From a virus: a DNA stretch of 43,037 nucleotides. Made by a program: the position numbers and the translations under genes. The notes beneath the pieces are model-generated. The model saw only the letters and a program-made list of their open reading frames with translations. It was not told where the DNA came from and made no database searches. Below are positions 39,312 through 43,037 of this stretch, piece by piece. Position 1 is the first letter of the stretch. Every line of letters starts with the position of its first letter. The DNA lies in IMG/VR virus record IMGVR_UViG_3300045282_000345, positions 1 through 43,037 of that record; one strand, given 5' to 3'.

Positions 39312-39820
39312 ACCGCGCCGGTCAGGTAGAGGCTTCGGAGATCCTCAAGCGTCCAGTAGCCGAGTCCGGCGCCTTCGGCGGCGACGTCCGCGTCCCGGTA
39401 GCAACCGTTCCGGTCGTTCCAAACGTGCCAGGCGATGAGCGAGTCGCGGTCGTTCAGGTCGACCGTCGGCTCAGCCGTGACCTCCGGGAATCCGTCAGCC
39501 TCAAGCGCCATAGCGGTGGGGCTATGGCTGAGGTAGTGATCGATGGCCCAGTCCCATGCGCGGTTCCAGAGCAAGTTGTCCGCTTCGTGCTCGCCGTCGG
39601 ATGCCGGCCGGTCGTCGATCACGCGAGGATGCCGGCCCAGCACATCGATGCACGCCTGGGCCATCGCTTCGTTGGCGTCGCAGAAGTCGTGCGAATGGCA
39701 GACGCCCGGCTCGCGTGCATCGTTGCGGGTGCGGACCGTTTCGAATTCCTCCGGGGTGAGCCATTCTTCAAGGATGGTCACGAAGCGCTTGCCCAGTTCG
39801 GGCGAGTAGTCAATGGTCAT
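39296..39820 (-). CDS. Hypothetical protein
   Basis: 174 residues from ATG 39820, ribosome site AAAGGA in the shared leader. MTIDYSPELGKRFVTILEEW then EEFETVRTRNDAREPGVCHS (Cys/His cluster CHSHDFCD), NLLWNRAWDWAIDHYLSHSP, SLIAWHVWNDRNGCYRDADV. Acidic, helical. Possible zinc or nucleotide-binding role; no family recognised. Its 3' end differs from the other genes of the block in frame relative to the repeated element. Confidence 0.65.
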   Translation of the reverse strand: MTIDYSPELGKRFVTILEEWLTPEEFETVRTRNDAREPGVCHSHDFCDANEAMAQACIDVLGRHPRVIDDRPASDGEHEADNLLWNRAWDWAIDHYLSHSPTAMALEADGFPEVTAEPTVDLNDRDSLIAWHVWNDRNGCYRDADVAAEGAGLGYWTLEDLRSLYLTGAVAPTV

Positions 39821-39822
39821 GA

Positions 39823-39969
39823 TCAGGATTCCTTTCGTTGAGCCTGTTGCTCAACCTGATTGAGCCGGGCGAGCCGGCGACGGATGATGAGTCGGATCCG
39901 TTTGTCGCAGCACAGAGCGCCCGGTACGAGTCGCTCGCCGCAGTAGCCGCAAGACTGAGGCGCGTTCAC
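39823..39969 (-). CDS. Small zinc-ribbon protein (48 residues)
   Basis: GTG 39969 overlaps the upstream stop (GTGA); the TGA ends three bases before the next gene's ATG region. Product: NAPQSCGYCGERLVPGALCC then DKRIRLIIRRRLARLNQVEQ and QAQRKES. C-x2-C...CC zinc knuckle plus a strongly basic helix: likely nucleic-acid binding. The tail EQQAQR echoes the QQTER tail of the neighbours. Too short for usual ORF calling. Confidence 0.7.
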   Translation of the reverse strand: MNAPQSCGYCGERLVPGALCCDKRIRLIIRRRLARLNQVEQQAQRKES

Positions 39970-40853
39970 GCCGCAGCCTGCCATTCCGACATGCTGATCA
40001 GTTGCGCGTACTGGGCATCGGTCAACGGATCCTCCCCGGTCGCTTTGACCGGGGCAGACGTTGAGGTGATTGCCTGCACAACAAACCCGGAGGTATCGCG
40101 CTTGCCCTTGCCCTTGGCGGTCAGGCCAACGATCACTCCCCGGCGGTCAAGGAATCGAAGGTCATCATGGTCGCCGTCCACGACGTCCACGCCGTTGAAC
40201 GTCGCCGGCAGTTTGCCAGAGAAGACGACCGCGACATTGCCCCCGGCAGCAAGCACATCCCGGCAAGCCTGCCCGTTTGTCTCAGAACGAGAAAACGTCA
40301 AGTGGTAGTTGCTGGCATGAGCGCCCATCGCGTTGGCAATGGCCCGGCCCGGATTCTTGGTGTAATCGTAAAATTGAATGGTCGGATACGTCTCGAACAC
40401 GGTCCGCCCATCGCCCAACCGGAACGATTCCCAAGGCAGATCAGACGTCCCATTGAGTCGCACGACCGGGGTCAGTCCCTTGCGGACAGCCCGGCGAATA
40501 TGCGTATCGATGGCACGTACCAACAGACTGTTGAACGGAGCACGCTTGCGAAAGAGCAAATGCGTCCGCGCCACGCGAGCTCGCTGAATCGCGTTGGTGA
40601 TCTCACCCTTGCGGATGATTCCGCCATGCCCGGCCGTGTTCAGACAAGCCGCAGCACAACCAAACGAAGCGAACTGGCAGACGTTGTACCCGGACAAACG
40701 GGCCGGTGCGAGGTGAAGCACGGCGCTTGAATAGCCGGCCGCCCGACCCTTTTTCAACTTGGGGTTGTACCCATCCGGGGTGAGCAATTCCACAAAACCA
40801 TGCTCGCGATACGAGACAGGCTTGCGACGAGAGACGAGAGTGAGAGGTTCCAA
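39966..40853 (-). CDS. GP88/DUF7227-like phage protein
   Basis: 295 residues from TTG 40853, with AAAGGA eight bases upstream; an in-frame ATG at 40892 lacks a ribosome site and lies in the promoter. Pattern recalled from this family: GYSSAVLHLAPARLSGYNVC, CAAACLNTAGHGGI, VVRLNGTSDLPWESF, IQFYDYTKNPGRA, NYHLTFSRSETN, VVDGDHDDLRFLDRRG. The Cys cluster and the conserved Asp/Asn blocks suggest an enzyme, sometimes linked to rolling-circle-type or DNA-modification genes, but the activity is unknown. It starts the minus-strand block and faces the small terminase gene across a shared promoter. Confidence 0.78.
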   Translation of the reverse strand: MEPLTLVSRRKPVSYREHGFVELLTPDGYNPKLKKGRAAGYSSAVLHLAPARLSGYNVCQFASFGCAAACLNTAGHGGIIRKGEITNAIQRARVARTHLLFRKRAPFNSLLVRAIDTHIRRAVRKGLTPVVRLNGTSDLPWESFRLGDGRTVFETYPTIQFYDYTKNPGRAIANAMGAHASNYHLTFSRSETNGQACRDVLAAGGNVAVVFSGKLPATFNGVDVVDGDHDDLRFLDRRGVIVGLTAKGKGKRDTSGFVVQAITSTSAPVKATGEDPLTDAQYAQLISMSEWQAAA

Positions 40854-40874
40854 CAGAGCGTTCCTTTGATCAGG

Positions 40875-40912
40875 TTGACGACATATTCGCATAAGCCACT
40901 TATACGCGTCAA
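40875..40912. promoter_or_regulatory. Two overlapping outward promoters with symmetric TTGACG boxes
   Basis: TTGACG (40875-40880, plus) and its mirror CGTCAA (40907-40912, TTGACG on the minus strand) bracket ATAAG-CCA-CTTAT. Each can be the -35 of a promoter reading away from the other gene: plus to the small terminase (TTATAC at 40900-40905 as -10), minus to the GP88-like gene (AATATG/GAATAT region as weak -10). Confidence 0.5.
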
Positions 40913-40940
40913 GGATCCTAGGTTGAGGGAAGGTTGCGCT

Positions 40941-41480
40941 ATGATGCCGACCAGGATTTACCCACACCGGGACACTGAGGACATGTCGCGAACAGCCGGA
41001 CAAACACTCGTCAATCACGGAGCGCTCGTACAACCGTCCACACCCAGCACGGTCGCGGTACCGCAAAAGCAGGCTCTGGTATCGCGCGCATCCGAAGTTG
41101 CGCGTAAGCAATCTGCCTACCTTAGGGGACTGTCAACGGTAGGCACCATTACGGCCGGTTGTAAGGCTGCAAAGTGTGATCCGCGCACGGTCTATCAATG
41201 GCGCGAAACGGATGAGACTTTCCTATTAAGGGAAAGGGAAGCACGCGAGTCCCTTAATGACATGCTGGAGTCGGAAGCAATTAGGCGCGGCGTTAAGGGA
41301 ACCATGGCACCGGTGTATCAGGCAGGCAAGCTAGTCGGATACAAGCGCGAGTATTCCGATGCGTTGCTTACGTTAGTGCTTCGCGCCAACCGACCAGAGA
41401 AGTACCGCGACCGCGTGGACGTTGGACTCAGTCAGGTCATTAAGACGATTGCCGGTGTTGACCCGGCGGATGTTCTGTAA
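40941..41480 (+). CDS. terS: Terminase small subunit
   Basis: 179 residues from ATG 40941 (GGGAAGG upstream); an ATG at 40984 with GAGG is a possible shorter start. It recognises the packaging site and regulates TerL. A central helix-turn-helix (TVGTITAGCKAAKCDPRTVY), a helical oligomerisation region (REREARESLNDMLESEAIRR), and the C-terminal YSDALLTLVLRANRPEKYRD pattern typical of the TerS family. Unusually it is separated from TerL by three small ORFs. Confidence 0.82.
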   Translation: MMPTRIYPHRDTEDMSRTAGQTLVNHGALVQPSTPSTVAVPQKQALVSRASEVARKQSAYLRGLSTVGTITAGCKAAKCDPRTVYQWRETDETFLLREREARESLNDMLESEAIRRGVKGTMAPVYQAGKLVGYKREYSDALLTLVLRANRPEKYRDRVDVGLSQVIKTIAGVDPADVL

Positions 41481-41649
41481 CAGCGCACCGGTTGAGGGTA
41501 GTCCTCAGACTAGGCATAACGGCGGCGGCTCAACGGCTGGTAGAGGTAGCACGCGCGTTCTAGAGGTTGAGCCGCGGTTGCGCCAGCTCCTGGACCGCGG
41601 GGTGGGGCCGAACCTGGCCCGATCGGCTCGCGCGTCTGACTACCTATAG
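41470..41649 (+). CDS. Possible small protein after terS
   Basis: 59 residues from ATG 41470, overlapping terS by 11 bases: MFCNSAPVEGSPQTRHNGGG then GRGSTRVLEVEPRLRQLLDR. The DNA forms a 10-bp stem-loop in the middle of this ORF, so the conserved object may be the DNA site and not the protein. Low confidence. Confidence 0.35.
   Translation: MFCNSAPVEGSPQTRHNGGGSTAGRGSTRVLEVEPRLRQLLDRGVGPNLARSARASDYL
41525..41575. repeat. Stem-loop after terS, candidate packaging site
   Basis: GCGGCTCAAC (41525-41534) and GTTGAGCCGC (41566-41575), perfect 10-bp arms with a 31-base loop containing ACGCGCGT. A smaller TAGTC-CTCA-GACTA hairpin lies at 41498-41511. TerS binding (pac) sites are often in or near terS, so this is a candidate, by inference. 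Confidence 0.45.
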
Positions 41650-41683
41650 CCCCAAAAGCGCAGAACTCAAAATCCAGAAAAGC

Positions 41684-41887
41684 TCAGGCGATATATCGGT
41701 AACGTCGTGGTCGATTCTGGTAGATGTGATTGAAGGCGTGTTCGGTGAGGTATTCGAAGTTGCGTTGATTGAGTGTGCCGTCGGTGGGTGCTCTCCAGGT
41801 ACGTCTGCATCCGCCGCAGATGAGTTTGTGTTGTTCCGTGCGGATCAGTCTGGGGAGCTCGTGGACGGTGAGGCGTGCGGGGGACAT
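41684..41887 (-). CDS. Small zinc-knuckle protein on the minus strand
   Basis: 67 residues from ATG 41887: MSPARLTVHELPRLIRTEQH, then KLICGGCRRTWRAPTDGTLN and QRNFEYLTEHAFNHIYQNRP. The CGGC pair and later His residues could bind zinc. It is opposed to both flanking plus-strand genes and competes with a plus-strand ORF over the same bases that looks worse (low complexity). No family recognised. Confidence 0.5.
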   Translation of the reverse strand: MSPARLTVHELPRLIRTEQHKLICGGCRRTWRAPTDGTLNQRNFEYLTEHAFNHIYQNRPRRYRYIA

Positions 41888-42084
41888 GGTGGGCGATGCT
41901 GCGGGGGGCCGACGAGCTTAGCTTCCTGAAGCCCCCTCCGACAGAGGCCCGCATGGGCGGAAGCCTATAGGCATATCCATAAACGATCAACCCGGAAGTG
42001 GGGTGCCCGTATTAGTGTTGTTTATGGCTGAGATGGGGAGTGGTTGGAGGTGTCACCTCGACGGACATCTGCTGTCGGGGTGTC
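41888..42084. promoter_or_regulatory. Gap with dyads between terS block and terL operon
   Basis: No firm gene. It holds GGGGGC/GCCCCC (41904-41909, 41931-41936, terminator-like), the palindrome GCCTATAGGC (41963-41972) and CCATAAAC/GTTTATGG (41977-41984, 42020-42027) with a 35-base gap, a possible pair of operators around a promoter for the terL operon. Confidence 0.45.
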
Positions 42085-42342
42085 ATGTCGGGAGACTCGA
42101 TCCTGGTGGGGGTGGGTGGATATATTCGGTGGGTTGTGGCTGGCCCTGATCTCAGGAGTGGTGATCTGCGGGTGATGTGGGATGAGGATCCGCGGCGGGT
42201 GGTGTTCGAGCAGGGTGAGTGTCTGGTGGCGTTGAGCTCGGCTCAGTTGGACGCGGTGGTGCATTGGGCGATGGGGAACGGGATGCTGCCTGCGTTGATG
42301 GATGAGATCCGGGCGATGATTCGGAAGCCGGAGGGCAGGTGA
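42085..42342 (+). CDS. Small hypothetical protein before terL
   Basis: 85 residues from ATG 42085 (the frame is open to a GTG at 42040, giving 15 more residues). MSGDSILVGVGGYIRWVVAG then RVMWDEDPRRVVFEQGECLV and AVVHWAMGNGMLPALMDEIR. Short beta-rich front and a helical tail. It overlaps terL by GTGA, so it is translated with it; possibly a packaging accessory protein. Confidence 0.6.
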   Translation: MSGDSILVGVGGYIRWVVAGPDLRSGDLRVMWDEDPRRVVFEQGECLVALSSAQLDAVVHWAMGNGMLPALMDEIRAMIRKPEGR

Positions 42343-43037
42343 CCTCGCTGCAGATTCGGCCAGGCGAGAGCGCCGAGCCGGAAGAGCAGCCGTATCAGCC
42401 GCGGGGCGGCGCGCTCGAGTTGTGGCGATCGAAAGAGCGCGAGGTCCTGCTGGCCGGGCCGGCTGGGACCGGGAAGTCGAGAGCTGCGCTGGAAAAGCTG
42501 AATCTGGTCTGCATGCAGAAGCCGATCCGCGGCGCCATCGTGCGGAAGACCCGAGCGGCCATCACCCAGTCCGCAATGGTCACCTTCGAAACCAAGGTCT
42601 TGACCAAACCGTCCGCGGTGCGCTGGCACGAAACCGACCAGGAGTATCGGTATCCGAACGGAGCTCGCATCGTGGTGGGCGGATTGGATAACCCGGACAA
42701 GATCGGGTCGACCGAATTCGATCTGGTGTACGTGCAGGAAGCTACCGAGCTGGAGTCCGACGACTGGGGCATGCTGCTGCGCGGACTCCGGAACAATAAA
42801 TTGAGCTACCAGCAATTAATGGCGGACTGCAATCCATCTTATCCGCAGCACTGGTTGAAATTGCGGTGCGATGAGAAGGTGTGCAAAATCATCGAATCCT
42901 CCCATCAGGACAATCCGATGCTGTGGGGCGGGAGTGACTGGACTCCGTTTGGAGTGGAGTACATCAAGGGACTCGATGCGCTCAAAGGGTATCAACACTC
43001 CAGGCTCCGATTGGGAATGTGGGTCAGCGCGGAGGGA
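42339..43037 (+). CDS. terL: Terminase large subunit, N-terminal part (continues at base 2)
   Basis: Starts at GTG 42339 (GAGGGCAG upstream, GTGA overlap with the preceding gene). ATPase half of the packaging motor: Walker A LAGPAGTGKSRAALE, Walker B FDLVYVQEATEL, with the catalytic Glu, and a coupling motif region LMADCNPSYPQHW. The frame runs off the window at 43037 in the repeated 127 bases and continues as 1-745. Total about 438 residues. Confidence 0.95.
   Translation, partial: MTSLQIRPGESAEPEEQPYQPRGGALELWRSKEREVLLAGPAGTGKSRAALEKLNLVCMQKPIRGAIVRKTRAAITQSAMVTFETKVLTKPSAVRWHETDQEYRYPNGARIVVGGLDNPDKIGSTEFDLVYVQEATELESDDWGMLLRGLRNNKLSYQQLMADCNPSYPQHWLKLRCDEKVCKIIESSHQDNPMLWGGSDWTPFGVEYIKGLDALKGYQHSRLRLGMWVSAEG
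42911..43037. repeat. Terminal direct repeat, right copy
   Basis: Identical to bases 1-127; the true circle has 42,910 bp. Confidence 0.95.

Noticed and set aside
41520-41595. tRNA-like D-arm (GGCTCAACGGCTGGTAGAG)
   Set aside because: No matching acceptor stem, anticodon arm or TTCGA T-loop; the pairing present is a simple 10-bp stem-loop.
41567-41929. 120-codon plus-strand ORF opposite the 41684-41887 gene
   Set aside because: Gly/Val/Ser-rich with no motif; the minus-strand frame has a zinc-knuckle pair and better composition. Neither is certain.
1-43037. CRISPR arrays, rRNA genes, insertion sequences
   Set aside because: None seen: no regularly spaced repeats, no rRNA-like segments and no transposase ORF.

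Overview
This window looks like a complete temperate double-stranded DNA phage genome, linearised inside the large terminase gene. The last 127 bases (42911-43037) repeat the first 127 exactly, so the real molecule is a circle, or a circularly permuted map, of 42,910 bp; a 127-base overlap is what a k=127 short-read assembly leaves when it closes a circle. The DNA is GC-rich, genes are packed with ATGA/GTGA overlaps, and GTG/TTG starts are common. The host cannot be named. High GC, a large serine integrase, a GAAC-N4-GTTC (Gram-positive-type LexA) box and several peptidoglycan-cutting domains fit a high-GC Gram-positive or Chloroflexota-like host (inference).

Layout, read round the circle from the terminase genes. 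40941-42910 then 1-745: small terminase, two or three small genes, large terminase. 742-2809: an accessory set with a protein resembling the ADP-ribosyltransferase fold, two coiled-coil proteins and zinc-ribbon proteins. 3080-17106: portal, glycine/glutamine-rich virion proteins, a 2052-residue virion protein carrying a lysozyme-like domain, an M23-like peptidase domain and an LPD38-like region, then scaffold and HK97-type major capsid protein. 17112-26798: small virion proteins, fibres (including a collagen-like one), a probable tail hub/nozzle protein and a cysteine-peptidase-like protein. No tape measure, tail tube or sheath is recognisable, so a short-tailed (podovirus-like) virion is the best guess. 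26815-27184: two small membrane proteins (holin candidates). 27378-30378, minus strand: serine integrase, small genes and an XRE repressor. 30379-30706: immunity/early control region with inverted repeats and a LexA-type box. 30707-37793, plus strand: early operon with small regulators, a transglycosylase, a RecT/Bet annealing protein, a C5 cytosine methyltransferase, a VRR-NUC nuclease and a RepA/DnaB-like ATPase. 37757-38020: a cluster of hairpins and terminators. 38065-40853, minus strand: XRE protein, small membrane protein, small accessory genes and a GP88/DUF7227-like protein, diverging from the small terminase.

The most unusual parts are places where reading frames do not behave simply. 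(1) The methyltransferase motif I lies in one frame and the rest of the enzyme in the +1 frame, while a third frame carries a 238-codon ORF that looks equally coding and begins two bases after the stop of the unshifted frame. (2) A cysteine-peptidase-like ORF has no start codon of its own but joins the gene before it by a +1 slip at CCC TTT TGA. (3) A virion gene has a perfect Shine-Dalgarno site in front of an ATC codon. Several small genes below 60 codons, left out by simple ORF calling, are also annotated here.
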